A DNA stretch of 64,000 nt from Agriotes lineatus. Lineage: Eukaryota; Arthropoda; Insecta; Coleoptera; Elateridae. The notes below the pieces were generated by a model. It had not been told where the DNA came from and did not search any database. It saw nothing but the letters and a program-made list of their open reading frames with translations. Location of the stretch: contig CALNHX010003003.1 of NCBI GenBank assembly GCA_940337035.1, positions 97,597 through 161,596 of the forward strand. Direction: 5' to 3'. Below, one piece after another: positions 11,038 to 22,424 of the stretch (positions within the stretch are counted from its first letter, which is position 1; each line of letters begins with the position of its first letter). A program made the position numbers and the translations under genes.

Positions 11038-11850
11038 CTTGAAAACAACGATAGAGAGAAAAATAGAAGAAGGAAAACCACTGTACCTCCCATTTGTAGA
11101 CCTGCAAGCAGCTTTCGACACGGTTTCAAAACGTACATTATGGAAGCAGCGGAAATTTCAAACAAACTTATAGAGGCCACAAAGAGGTCGTATGCAAGGG
11201 CAAAAGGAATAGTAAGGATAAGTGCCCGAGAGTGAAATAGTTTTAACTTCGAAAGGGTTTTTAATCAAGAAGACTCGCTGAGCCCACTGCTTTTTGTAAT
11301 AGCCATGGATAGCATAATTAAAGCGAACAAAGGAAATACGCACGACACACAAGTAGAACATTGGAACATGAGGGTAGTGAACATTCAAAACTTAGTATTT
11401 GCTGGATGATATTGAGCAGATACTGAGAGGAAATTACAACAAGCTGTAAACAGTTGTATTAATAAAATTAATGAAGCAGGAATGAGTGTTAACACCCATA
11501 AAAGTAAAATAATGTGTATAAATAAACAACAACCAAAAACAAACATAATTGTCGAATGTAGGGGAGAAACTCTGGCAGTAGTAAACTACTGTGAATACTT
11601 AGGGGTAATTATAAGTCAGGATGGAACAATTCAACAAGAAATTCGCAACCACATATCCAAAGCAGCAAGTGTATATTATCAAATCAATGCTACATTAATC
11701 AACAAGAAAGAACTAAGTAAGAAGACCAAATTACACTTGTACAAACATAAAAGCAGGATATCGGCAGCAAAAATAAAATACTTAAGGAGAATTATACGAA
11801 GAACTCGAAGAGACAGAGCATGAAATGAGAAGAGAAGACTGTTAGGAACA
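11038..11850 (+). pseudogene. LINE reverse transcriptase fragment
   Basis: Remnant of a non-LTR retrotransposon ORF2. In order: LPFVDLQAAFDTVSK (RT motif A type), DSLSPLLFVIAMDS (RT motif B type), a wrecked YADD region (LVFAG then stops near 11410), then NTHKSKIM and CEYLGVIISQDG of the thumb region, ending in AAKIKYLRRIIRRTRR. Stops and frameshifts near 11170, 11235 and 11410 make it non-functional. The 5' part is missing. The missing C-terminal piece is found at 13272-13460, beyond a 1.4-kb insertion. Confidence 0.88.
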
Positions 11851-11862
11851 GTCGAAAAATCA

Positions 11863-13271
11863 CGCATCGTTCTCTAATTTTGAAGAAGGTTTTCGGCGGT
11901 AGCGCGGAACACATGCTTGTCTGCAGCTTTCGCGAGCCGTTAAAAATTCATGAATAGAGAAAGAGAGAGAGAGAGTTGTACGAATGGGAATAGACCAGCA
12001 TGATCGAATCTACCCCAACCCTTCCGTTAAAATGCAGACTTGCAGACATCTGGCAATGGGCTGATACCATTTAGGCGCAAATAGGAACCCCTCCTCCCGA
12101 TTCTTCCGCTGCAGCTTGGCTTGATTCCGGGATTCTTACGCTAGCTTTCGACGAAAGAACAAGTAGTTTTGACGTGTGGTGTTTACGCCGCCCCTTTCGG
12201 CTAAGGACGTGTGGGCGGCTTACTTTTGTTTCGTTTGTGTGCGTACCGCATGAGTAAATGTGCCATTATTTAGAATTTCAGTCGTGTAGAAGGACTCGGC
12301 CTCAAACTACGATAGCGTGCAGAACGTACGAGTAGTGATGGGATCCCGACTTCCAATTTTAGCTCTTTTCGTCCTTCTGTTCGTCTCGCAGGTGGGCTAG
12401 TGGCCCTAGGTGCTCCTGCTCGACTTCCAGCTGCTTGTGGAACACCACGCTAGAAGAAGCTTCACAGGTACTGTGAATTTTGTAATTTTATTTTGTGTGC
12501 GAGTTTTGATCGCAGACCGTTGATTGGTGACTTACCACCAAGCGAGTTGATAAGTGCGCGCCTAGAACCAGTTCGCGCCCACGCATCGCTTCTATGTGTT
12601 GCATTTGTACCGGTTTAACCCGCTTAACTCAGTAACTTCTCTAATGAAAAGTAGTAAATTATATACAATGCGCCCCGTTAAGCATCTGCATAGGCTTGCA
12701 TTTTCATAATCATTACGCTGATGTTAGGAAGGTGGGTGTGAACCCTTAAGGTGTGCCCATCTGCAGACCGGAATTGTCCGGTTCCGCTCAATGTAATTGT
12801 AACGAAGCCAGCGCGTCAGGGTGTTATGGCGACGCGGCTGGGATTTAATTTAATTAGTCATACCTACTAAAGCATTAACCTTTAAATACTTTGAAGGATT
12901 AATAGACCTCATTTGTTTACTGTTTTTCATGTATTTTCTTTAACTGTCGTTTTGTTTATGTATTTGTTGTGTATTGGTGTGCTTTTTCTATTAGCGGCAA
13001 CTTTTGTATAGTCTCAGGGCTCTGGCAGTCGACCTCCGGGAGCACCCAAGCAAACATTCACCAATCCCTTTTGGACTTCTGCAAAAGAGGATTTTATACC
13101 CAAAGTTCGTGGCTTCCTCTTTAAAAACCCAGTACACCTTTTTATTAGCACCTTGTATATGTGGCCACGCTTGTCCCTAAAATTTCGTTATGTTAAAAAG
13201 AATTCCGCCCATCTCCCTAAACGTTCAGCCGTGGCTTTAGCCGCACGCTCGTACCGCTTGTCGTAAAATCA
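11863..13271. other. CpG-rich insertion splitting a LINE
   Basis: This block separates two consecutive pieces of one LINE ORF. It is flanked by a near-perfect 12-base direct repeat, GTCGAAAAATCA at 11851-11862 and GTCGTAAAATCA at 13260-13271, which looks like a target duplication. Its first 750 bases are richer in G+C and CpG than the surroundings. It contains a short GAGA run near 11960 and the signal-peptide-like reading frame at 12338. No TIR, poly(A) tail or paired LTR was seen, so the class of insertion is open. Confidence 0.45.
12338..12391 (+). CDS. Possible signal-peptide first exon
   Basis: An ATG in fair context (G at -3, G at +4) starts MGSRLPILALFVLLFVSQ, an Arg followed by a long hydrophobic core, which is what a secretory signal peptide looks like. 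The frame hits a stop three codons later, but CAG is followed directly by GTGGGC, a usable splice donor, so an exon end at 12391 is possible. A TCAGT initiator-like motif lies about 60 bases upstream near 12280, in a CpG-rich stretch. No downstream exon was found. The frame is only 18 codons and could be chance, and it lies in sequence that may itself be an insertion in a LINE. Confidence 0.25.
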
Positions 13272-13460
13272 ATTTTATATCGAGATGGTATGGCCATGTG
13301 GTGCGAATGAGAGAAGAGCGGTTACCAAGAAAAAATCATGGAAGCAAGAAGAGAAGGGGAGAGAAGACGGGAAAGACCCAGATTAACATTGTTGGACAGG
13401 ATCAAGAACATGGCAGAGAGAAAAGGGAAAATCCTATAAAAGGCAAAGCTGTTGGCCTAT
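13272..13460 (+). pseudogene. LINE C-terminal fragment
   Basis: Reads RWYGHVVRMREERLPRK and then, after frame changes, a basic Arg/Lys/Glu-rich stretch and DRIKNMAERKGK, the usual C-terminus of insect non-LTR ORF2 proteins. It continues the fragment that stops at about 11850. The shift between frames within this short stretch shows it is dead. Confidence 0.75.
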
Positions 13461-13489
13461 CAATATGGTCCAAGCAACAACCGCAATGT

Positions 13490-14194
13490 ACGATGTGAGT
13501 GGCTGAGATCTTTTCGTAAACGACGTGGAAATCTAAGCATCCGTCAATCTGAGAAATGCAGCCTAAGTCGACTTCCTTCTTTTAGTGAATTTAGTGTCAA
13601 ACAATTCTATTCAAACTTGAAAAGTATTTTGGAGAAGAACGAGAAATTGAAAGATCCGTCTAGAATATTTAACCTAGATGAAACCAGTAAGACAATTGTT
13701 CAAAAATCCAAAAAATGTTTGCTGAAAAAGGGTCTAAACAAATCAGTCACTGTACAAGTGGGAGTTCTTGTCACAACGTATGCCATTGTTTCGGCATCTG
13801 GAAATCATATTGCGCCTACAATGGTCTTTCCTAGAAAGAATTTCAAATCAAGCATAATCCGTGGAGCTTTCCCAGGGACAATAGGATTGACTAGCGGTTG
13901 GATGACGGTTGAATTGTTTACGGAAGTGTCAAATCATTTTATTAAATACATGAGGAAAAGTGAAAAACTTGGAGGTTGTTTTGTGTTTCCAAATGTTCTA
14001 GATGAGCATTCTATAAATGGCAGAGACATTCAGTTTATACTTCCTGAAAATACAAGTAGCAAGTCAAAAAGAGTCCATTCTCGACTGGAGAGAGATCGCG
14101 TCTGTTTGCCAAGTTTTAAGGGCGATAACAAAAACTGTATGCAACGAGTTCACGGCGATCACTTTTGCAGTTTTAGTATACTTGTGTCGTTTTA
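13490..14194 (+). pseudogene. pogo/Tigger-like transposase fragment
   Basis: Part of a DDE-type transposase of the pogo/Tigger (CENP-B/jerky-related) group, which excises DNA transposons at TA sites. After an unrelated N-terminal reading the frame shows WLRSFRKRRGNLSIRQ and SLSRLPSFSEFSV (the region joining the DNA-binding and catalytic parts), then SRIFNLDETS with the first catalytic Asp, SVTVQVGVLV and HIAPTMVFPRKNF, and a helical stretch to about 13970. The expected second Asp block (DGHxSH type) is altered to VLDEHSINGR and the frame then degrades to a stop at 14195. The N-terminal HTH and third acidic residue are missing. Truncated and probably inactive. Confidence 0.75.
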
Positions 14195-14780
14195 ATTTGT
14201 ATTTGCTTACCGAGCGGCTTTTCAAATTTCGGAGAGATAAATGACTGAAAAAGTATACTTCCGATTGTACGAAAAACGATCAATAGAAAAATTGTTCAGT
14301 TTGGTGCTCTCTATCACTGTTTAAAACTATTACGTAGACTACCATAACACCCTGTATACCGTAAGTAAATCTTGAACTTTACACAACAATATTCATCTTC
14401 CTTGATAATATTCACAGATCATCTGACCTGATTACCGATGGATAAACTGCTAAACAATTGATTTTCCGGCCGTTAAATCAGTTATTGTTGATAATATATA
14501 TGGTTTTCTAAACGACGGTGTTGGGTTTCAGCTATACCCGAGCTACTAATTTTGAATTTTTCAAAACAAAAATAAATTACAATTGCTCAATGAGTCACAA
14601 TTTTGTCAGAAAACAAGTGAAGAAAATTTACATTAATGGAAATAATTCAGAAAAAAAATTATTAAATGAATAGAATGTAAAAAACTGTCTCTGGGGTCCT
14701 ATGAAGATCCCACATGGTAGTTTAAGGATTAAAATGAATTTAAAAAGAATCTAGACGGAAGAATCACAGTCGGCGATTTG
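14195..14780. other. No gene seen
   Basis: AT-rich spacer. A CACCCTGTATAC string near 14348 resembles ends of interspersed repeats seen elsewhere in the window. Nothing else supported. Confidence 0.5.
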
Positions 14781-14796
14781 CTTTTGCTTCGATGGG

Positions 14797-14985
14797 ATGG
14801 ATACCTTTGCAGTTACATTGAATTCCGCATGTATTGATGGTGTTCCATGCTCTTTGCTTAAAATTGCAGCCGATTTTATCGCTCCAGTTCTTACTGAATT
14901 AATTAATGACTCATTTGCTGAAGGCATATTTCCCAGCTTCACAATGAAAAGAACCCTTGTATCTTTTACTTTCATTATTTATGTT
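14797..14985 (+). pseudogene. LINE RT N-terminal fragment
   Basis: Short piece of a non-LTR reverse transcriptase: DGVPCSLLKIAADFIAPVLT then INDSFAEGIFPSF and MKRTLV, the conserved block just before the fingers domain in Jockey/CR1-like elements (product choice, Leu-rich helix, then the FPxxWK-type turn). It is about 60 codons with no continuing RT, so it is an isolated relic. Confidence 0.65.
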
Positions 14986-15311
14986 CAAAACTTTATACCC
15001 ATCAAGATTCAATTATTGTAACTGTCTAACTTTATTAGTTCATTTTAAATATTTCTTTCATATGCTTTAATTTCCTGCATCCATGTATCATAACACAATT
15101 CCTCAATGAATAAAGAGATTTAAATTAACTGGTTTTATTTCAAATCTCTCTTCTGCATTTCCCTTTATTCATAAATTGTTTATACCCTATGCTACTCCTA
15201 ATATCTTATTTAACAACAATTAATATCTATTAATCTCTATCTAACTAAAATCACTATGAAAACAACGTATTAAATCTGTCCAACAAACAACAACCTTTTC
15301 ATCTCATTATT

Positions 15312-15677
15312 TTACATTTTGTATGGATAAATCATTGATATATGAAATCTTCCTCTTATTTTCCCATCTCTTTCATTTATTAATTCATAAGAATTATTAT
15401 TATTAAATATTTGATGTATTTTATATGGTCCTTCATATGCACATAACAGTTTTGCACATTTCTTTTCTTTCCTGTTTGCTACTCTGAGTTTCTTTACAAT
15501 TACTAAATCCCCTATTTTAAATTGTACCCGTTTTAATATTTTATTATTCTGCTTCCTTTCGTATCTGTCGTTAATTATTTTCAATCTTCTTCTAACTCTT
15601 TCTAATAATTGCATTACTTCAACATTACTTTGTTCTCTTCTCCATGATCTAGCTGGAATTATTTGTTTCAATATCAA
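15312..15677 (-). pseudogene. Gypsy integrase C-terminal domain only
   Basis: Reads ERVRRRLKIINDRYERKQN, then FKIGDLVIVKK, YEGPYKIHQIF and GRFHISMIYPYK, the SH3-like C-terminal domain and tail of Ty3/Gypsy integrases. The zinc-binding HHCC and DDE core that should precede it are absent. The deletion joins the middle of RNase H directly to this domain near 15665. It cannot integrate DNA. Confidence 0.88.
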
Positions 15678-17625
15678 ATTTGTTCCCTGTTAAATAAAAT
15701 TTTAGTTTATTAATTGCAAATATGATTGCCAACATTTCTTTCTCAGCTATGGTATATCTAATTTCATACTCTTTTAATATTCTTGAAATAAAACATATTG
15801 GTACTTCTATCCCATCTTGTATTTGTATTAATTCTGCTGCAATTCCTTGATCAGATGCGTCCGTGCGAAGAATAAACTTTTCTTTAAAATTAGGATATTT
15901 CAATAATAATCCTTCATGAAACCTCTGTTTGATGGTATTCAATGCTTTTTCCCTTTCTTCATTCCATGACCATTTAACATCCTTTCTTAATAATTGTACT
16001 AAAGATAACGTCAACTCTGAGTAGTTACTTATGAATCTTTTATAATAATTAAAAACCCCTAATAATCTTCTTAATTTTTTTAAATTCGATGGACGAGGTA
16101 AATTCTTAATTTCCTCAAGAGGTTTCTCATTTATGGTTACTCCATTTTTACTTATCTCGTATCCCAAATATGTTACTTTATCCTGCATAAATTCACATTT
16201 TGATATATTCAATTTTAATCAATTTTTATTTAATGTTTCAATTATAATTGGTAAGTATTTTAAATGTTGTTGTTCGTTTTCAGAAAACAATAAGATATCA
16301 TCAACGTAATGCACACAAAAGTTGTCAAATTGGGTTAATATCTTCTGCATTGCTCTTACCAGCGCTGCACAAGAAGTTGAAAGCCCAAATGGTACCACTC
16401 TGAATTGAAAAATTTCCCCATCAATACTAAAACCAGTATATTTTCTTGATTCTTCATGTAATGGAATAAGCCAAAATGAATTTTTCAGATCTAACTTTGA
16501 GAGAATCTTCTTATCCCAAATTCTACTTAATAATCCATCTATAGTTTGTGGATATTCGTATTATGGCTTAGTTATTTGATTAATTCTGCGTGCATCCAAA
16601 CATAATCGAAGAGAATCGTCACGTTTCTTAACTACCACTAAAGGATTAAAAAAATTGCTTTTTGAAGCTTCTGTTACTCCATCTGTTACGATTTTTTGTA
16701 TTTCCTTCCTCACCTGTCCTCTTAATTTATATGGTATAGGATAAGATTTGCTATTAAAACTTTTTGATTCGTCAACCTGTAACTTATGAATATATTTCTG
16801 AGATTGTCCTACTTTTTCATTGATAATCTCTTTATTCTTATAAATTATTTCTAATATTTGGCTTCCAAATTGTTTATTCTTTTCACCTATTTCTAATTCA
16901 TTCAGCAATAATCCCTTATTATCATATTTATTTTCTATATCATTTAATATATTATTATTAATAATTATACCATCTTTATATTTCATTGCGTCTCCAATTT
17001 TCTCTAATTGGCAACACTTATCTTCTTGGCTGACTCTACTGGTACAGATCCAAGATTTAATTAACCCCTTCAAATGAATACACCTTTGTGCTCCATCAAT
17101 ATTTATTTCCAGTTGCTGAATGATATCAATTCCTAACACCATGTCCACAAAAAGCCCTTTAACAATAAACAACCTAACAACACCTTCCCATTGATCAATA
17201 ATTATTTTAATATTTAACATTCTGTTTGTTGTTGATAGTTTTTTTTTAGTAGCAGATAGCAAATCTATTTTATTCACTTTTATAATATTCTTGTATAGGA
17301 CATCTAAATTATCTAAAATTATCTTCTCATTTATTAAGGAAGCCATAGCTCCACTATCTATCAAAGCTAAATATTCAATATTATTTAAATTAACTTTTAA
17401 AAATGGTAACTTTGAAATCTGTTCTACTTCTTCCTCCTCTTCCAGTAAAAATTCTCCATTATTTTCATAACTATTGTTAAAATACGTGAGGTTCTTCTTT
17501 AAACTATTTAAAATTGAAGTTTTTTTTATCTTCTGAGGAATCTTCCAAACCCTCAGCTTCTTCGATTGGATTTTCTTGCCTCTGTTTCCCTCTATCGTAT
17601 ACATTCCTAAATAATGTATTAACAT
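15649..17625 (-). pseudogene. Gypsy Pol: protease, RT, RNase H start
   Basis: Retropepsin active site LALIDSGAMASLI with its flap region downstream, then a long linker, then RT: GVTEASKSNFFNPLVVVKK and LRLCLDARRINQITKP, a premature TAA at 16561, FWLIPLHEESRKYTGF, and HYVDDILLFSENE with the YVDD box intact. A second stop (TGA) occurs near 16218, before ISKCEFMQDKVTYLGYE. The connection domain (GVFNYYKRFISNYSEL) leads to RNase H with FILRTDASDQGIAAEL (first catalytic Asp) and EKEMLAIIFAINKLKFYL. The reading then runs straight into integrase C-terminal sequence. Two nonsense codons and the deletion make it inactive. Confidence 0.9.
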
Positions 17626-18034
17626 ATTGTCTTTGAGAATATTTGTTCTTATTTTCTTCCTGTCTTAACTTTGCATTGTTTCTCTCATCAATCATTTCAC
17701 AATATCTTTTTCGATCATTGTAATTAGAATCATTCCTATTCTGGTAGTTTCCTTCATTATTATTCCGGTTATATTGGTTATTCCTCCATCTATCTAAGGT
17801 TCTATTATAATTATTATTAAAATTCTTTTCACCTGATCTATAATTATTAAAGTTACTTCTGCCAAAATTAAATTTATTTTGATATGTTTTCTCATATTGT
17901 CTTTTACTGTAATTTTGAAAATTCTGATTTTCTCTTCTGTTATCTTCCCTATTATTATTTCGAATGGCCATATCATAATTTCTGATTTTCTCTTCTGTTA
18001 TCTTCCCTATTATTATTTCGAATGGCCATATCAT
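17504..18034 (-). pseudogene. Gypsy Gag C-terminal Asn-rich region
   Basis: An Asn/Arg/Tyr-rich, strongly basic stretch (NNYNRTLDRWRNNQYNRNN) that occupies the nucleocapsid position between Gag and protease. No CCHC zinc knuckle is visible, so nucleic-acid binding would rely on basic residues. Its start is distorted by a 58-bp tandem duplication (17922-18037) that shifts the frame relative to the preceding Gag part. Before the duplication the junction would have read smoothly from Gag into this segment. Confidence 0.65.
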
Positions 18035-18037
18035 AAT
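17922..18037. repeat. 58-bp tandem duplication in Gag
   Basis: Two adjacent near-identical 58-bp copies starting TTCTGATTTTCTCTTCTGTT at 17922 and 17980. Because 58 is not a multiple of three, it shifts the Gag frame. Confidence 0.9.
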
Positions 18038-19573
18038 TTCTGACTATTTCTAAGAAATCCTTTAATGTTCTGTACAGCTACTGCTCTCGTGATTTCACTT
18101 TCCAAATGCCTGGACAAATGTTGAATGATCTCTGCTTCAGCTAACGTTGGCGTTAAATGTTGATCTTTATTATATTTCTGTATGATGTACATTTCACGTG
18201 TGCTACCACCTTTCTCCCAGTATCTACCAGTTGTTAGCTGCGTTCTCACTCGAGCTTGATGTGCATTACTCCAGTATTGCTCTATGAATAATTTTCTAAA
18301 TTCATTATAATTGTTGTATTTCAATTTGACAATACAGTGCCACGTATCTGCATTACTTTTTAATGTCATGTTAATTACTTGCAATCTCTTATTTTCATCC
18401 TGTGTTGAGTTCATAATATCGTCTAATTTTACAATATAACCCATGGGTTGTTCCCCAGGTTTTCCTTCAAATACAGGCAACATTTCTGTTTGTATACCAA
18501 TATAATGCCTTCTCTGATTACTGCTGAACATTTCCGACCAATCTTGTATCATTTTTAATTTATCTTCCATTTCTTTGAGTTTTGTCGAATGATTTTCATC
18601 TAACACATTAACTCTGGTTACACTGACATTAATTTCTTTTTGCATCTCAGTTCGATTTTTATCTACCTTATCATCAATCAATTGTATTTGTTTATGCACA
18701 TCTTTATTTTTACTTTGTATGTCCTTTAGTTTTCCATCTACCTCTTCGTTACTCTTTGCTAACTTATCTTCCATGATTCTTGTTATATTTTCCTCTAGTT
18801 GTTTGTGATCCTATTGTCTTTCTTCTCTCATCTCATTCTTAAGTTCTTCTTTAGAACTTTCTAATGTATCACTAATCGTATTTATTTGTGCTTGCAATTC
18901 CTGCTTATTCTGGATTTGTACTTTATTAAATTCCTTTAACTCATTTATTGATTCTTCCATTCTTTTTGCCTGGTCTTTTTGTTCTTGGACTTTCTCTGCA
19001 GTCTTCTGAATTGCATTTCGTAACCTACCTTCCTTTTCCTCAGCATCCTTCTGAATTAACTCTTGTAATCGTCTTTCTCTTTCCTCTGCATCCTTTCTTA
19101 CTTTCCTCAGCCTTTTGTTCAATTGACTGTTGCAATCTTTTTTCTCTCTCCGCAGCCTTTTCTTCAATTGACTGTTGCAGATCTCTCTGACTTTCTTCTG
19201 TCTTCCTCTCTAAATTCTGTAAATCCTTTTTCAACTCTTCAGCATTCTTCTTACTTTCCTCCGCAGTTCTTTCTATTGCTGCTTGCAACCTATTTCCCAA
19301 CTCTGCTGCATTCTTCTTTGTTTCCTCTGCCTTCTTCTTTGAATTGCTTTCTTTTTTCTCTGCCTTCCTCTCCATTTGTTGCATAATTACCATTAACTGT
19401 TTAAGATCATCTTGTTTTCCTGTTAATTCCTCATGTATTCTTACCTGATCACTTTGCTGTATTTCCTCCACTTCACCTTCCGGACTACTCGCTACTACTT
19501 CCATTTCTTCTTGTTCTATGTCTTTTTCCTCTTCAATCTTCTTGCTTTTTCTTGTAGTTCTTTTATCAGCCAT
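18031..19573 (-). pseudogene. Gypsy Gag-like protein, broken
   Basis: Starts MADKRTTRKSKKIEEEKD at 19573. The first about 280 residues are a highly charged Lys/Glu/Gln heptad-rich coiled coil, with repeats of the type LQQSIEEKAAEREKR. A frameshift near 19110 moves the reading into a second frame, an in-frame TAG follows REERQ near 18811, and the same frame resumes to 18031 with a Gag capsid-like region (ADTWHCIVKLKYNNYNEFRK, QYWSNAHQARVRTQL). Gag would form the virus-like particle in the cytoplasm. Frame breaks make it non-functional. The long coiled-coil N-terminus is unusual but is seen in some insect Gypsy elements. Confidence 0.8.
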
Positions 19574-21579
19574 ATTTTATTTTAAAATTTTCTAAATGTA
19601 CCTATCATTAATTTCCAACCTTTATATTGAATTGTACATCTCTATATTTAGTTGACCAATTTAAACCTTTATAAAATACTTTCGTTATTCTCTTTGATTG
19701 TTACTCTATTCTTCTCAAAAGAATTCAATTATGATACGTTCTTTAAATTATGATTGTTTTAGTTCTATCCTGTTTTTATAAATTACGAAACAGGATTAAT
19801 TCATCCTTGTTAATAACAAATTAACCATAAACTTGGTTTATCAGTTACAAATTAAATCTGTTTATTTTTATTTTAAATATCCTGACACTTATGTCGCAAT
19901 TAATTAATTAATTATGTTATAAACAAACTGACTAATAATCACACTTTACCCCTCGTTTGAGCGACCTTATTTATATGTTGCTCAACGTGGTTTATTCTAT
20001 GTCTACTTTTTCTCCACGTTCAGACACCATTATTTTACTATAATATTCAAATATTACAATTGATATCTACCTTTTATCAAGCTCCACGTTGTGGAGTCAT
20101 TATTTTTATGCAATAGCTCACCAGGTAAACTATGTCTTAATTCGTGTAATGTCTTAAGTATCAAATGATAACTTCTTTTAAATCGAGAGCTCTAATTTTC
20201 AGGGTGGGTTCATCAAAATCTAGTTTGCTATCAATGATACTTAACGTCAAACTAGACTTTCAAAATTAATCAAACCAGGTAAACTGACAACTGTATCTCA
20301 CATTGACATTTGCTACTATTCAAATCACCTATGTAAGTACTAACTAAACTTTATGTTATCACTTTCAAAATTGACAGTTATTCAAAATGCTTTTTCAACT
20401 TATCTTAATAGCTGCTCATACTTTCACTGCAAACACCAATCACTACTGGATCCTGTCATCGATAGACTGCAGCACTCAATGTCCAATTCACCAACAGCAA
20501 CCCCTTTGATGGTCCATGACTCCTTTCAACTACTCTTGACCTGTCAAACCAACTGCTCAGATTCCTAATTCCAGTCCTAGCTCCTCCTGGATGTCACCGT
20601 CACACGATCTATCCCCTGGTAACCTCCCTCTGCCTCCGTCCAGTCAAATCAACTCCCTTGGTTCCAAAATCTAGTCCTGGTTACTCCTGGATGTCACTGT
20701 TCCTGCCGGATGCCACGGCTTCTTCTGGATGTCACCGTCACACGATTCAGGTCCTGGTAAGTTTCTATCCTTTTATAAATTCCAATTGTAACTTTGTTCC
20801 CTTTTTTTGAGATAATCTGATGTCTCAAGCAACGTCCACAGAACACCCAAATCAAATAATAAATTGTAAAATACCTATTCTAATATCTTGTACGTATGAA
20901 TAAATCCAAATCCCCTCAACACATATTTAAGGGCCGACCAGATACAGTGAAGACGTCATGAATTCTGTACATAATATGAATTTCATTAATCGTAACAAAG
21001 GGCGCCAAAGAGTCTTTAATGCAGCAAATATGCCCAGACGGAAACTTATACACTCGTAAGCTTTGTCAAAATCACAGTAATCTGCAATGATACAAATAAT
21101 GGCCAGGTCATAAATAAGCTTGCAGTAACTAACACACTTATAGCAATTGTAAAATATATAATCGTCAACAGTATACTATTTTGTACAATTTACAATTGGA
21201 GACCATGAGCAGGAAAAAGAACTAGAGGAAGACTCAATACTTGGCGCATGGAGGCTAGAAAAGACGAAAAAGGAGAATATACTACTAAATACAAATAGCT
21301 CTTAACAAATACAAACGTTAATAGACAGCAATATCATCGTGAATAATCACAGCTAAAGCTAATCAATTACTAAAAGCATAGGATTCACTTGAAACAACAA
21401 TACTGTATCTAAGTTGACAGAAACACAACACTTAATTGCATAATTATAAAAGATATGGAGCAAGTAAGTCTCGAGAAGGGCCTGAAGGACCCTCAACCGA
21501 GACTTTTAGCCCAAGGCACAAACACGATTATGAACGTAAGCTAAGACAGTAAGAATTATAATTGACAAAGGCAATTAAA
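19574..21579. other. No gene; Gypsy leader or unrelated sequence
   Basis: AT-rich sequence upstream of gag. Contains several short palindromes with CCACGTT/AACGTGG near 19987-20100 and three copies of a TGGATGTCACCGTCACACGA-type word near 20585-20740. A TGGCGCC string on the minus strand near 21010 resembles a primer-binding site, but no LTR supports it. Confidence 0.45.
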
Positions 21580-21942
21580 CAGGGTGTCTAGCGACCGGGA
21601 ATTCCTGGAAAACCGGGAATTATACGGGAATTTGAAAGTGCCCTTGAAAATGCGGGAAATATGAGGGAATTTCTTAGGCAACCGGAAATTTTTTTATCAA
21701 AGGAAATTTGCAGTAATTTTAGCCATTTTACGGAAATAATGAAATTTCTGTAAAAATTTTCGGATTATCCGGAATAATTACAAAAATGTACGGGACGCGC
21801 GAAGACAGGTCGTTGTTGGTTTTTTTTAAATGAATAGGTACCCGAAAAAGTCAGACCGGAAGACCAGAAAGTATCCGGGAATCCTAATAAAATGATCGGG
21901 AAAATACGGGAATTTTGAATGCCATATCTGCTAGACACCCTG
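21580..21942. mobile_element. MITE with CAGGGTGTCTAGC ends
   Basis: Perfect 13-bp TIR CAGGGTGTCTAGC / GCTAGACACCCTG, flanked by a direct repeat TTAAA (21575-21579 and 21943-21947). The interior is rich in CGGGAAT-type words. No coding. Superfamily not assigned. Confidence 0.82.
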
Positions 21943-22206
21943 TTAAAGCTCGAAAAGGATTTTAGGAATCACAGCTGAGAAATCGTAGCACTCAGCACAA
22001 GCAATTTAAGTTCGCAATAAAACAGGACTAGTAACGTGACGTCTAAATCTCCAACAATCTGTTCGGGCATCGGCTCACAAAGCACCCAGTGGGTGTATTG
22101 TAACGGCGACGATTGTACGGTCAAAATGAGAAGGGTCCCACGGAAAATTCTAACATTACGCAATGTAGCTACAACTTGAAATAAATAGCCTTTTGCCAAT
22201 AACAGC

Positions 22207-22413
22207 TGGTTTTAATTTAGATCCATATGTGTATTAAAAAGAGCTGGCGATAAACTCCATCCTTGTCAAATTCCTTGATTGATTTCAATTTTGTCTGTTT
22301 TGTTGTCTCTGTTGATTACAATATTTTTATTTTTATATAATGTTTGTAATGTCTTAATACATAAGTACAGCTTAAGTAGTCAAAGGCTTTTTGGAAGTCT
22401 ATAAATGCCACAT
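22207..22413 (-). pseudogene. Older LINE, RT fragment (distal part)
   Basis: Minus-strand non-LTR RT: AFIDFQKAFD (motif A) followed by NKTDKIEINQGI and GWSLSPALF (motif B) with a stop in between. It is the downstream half of the LINE whose upstream half lies at 23962-24394. The two halves were separated by a plus-strand LINE. Reading across the empty site (QKILQTHVAFIDF) is continuous, confirming that they were one gene. Not functional. Confidence 0.82.
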
Positions 22414-22424
22414 GAGTTTGTAGA

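Larger units (their letters stand above)
15312..19573 (-). mobile_element. Degenerate Ty3/Gypsy retrotransposon
   Basis: Minus-strand gag, protease, reverse transcriptase, RNase H start and integrase C-terminus in the normal Ty3/Gypsy order. The integrase catalytic core is deleted and all frames carry stops or shifts. No convincing LTR pair was found between 14990-15310 and 19574-21570, so the outer limits are those of the coding part only. Codon use is strongly A/T-ended, like the surrounding DNA. Confidence 0.9.

Noticed and set aside
20990..21012. Primer-binding site of the Gypsy element (TGGCGCC on minus strand)
   Set aside because: No LTR flanks it and the leader to gag would be about 1.4 kb.
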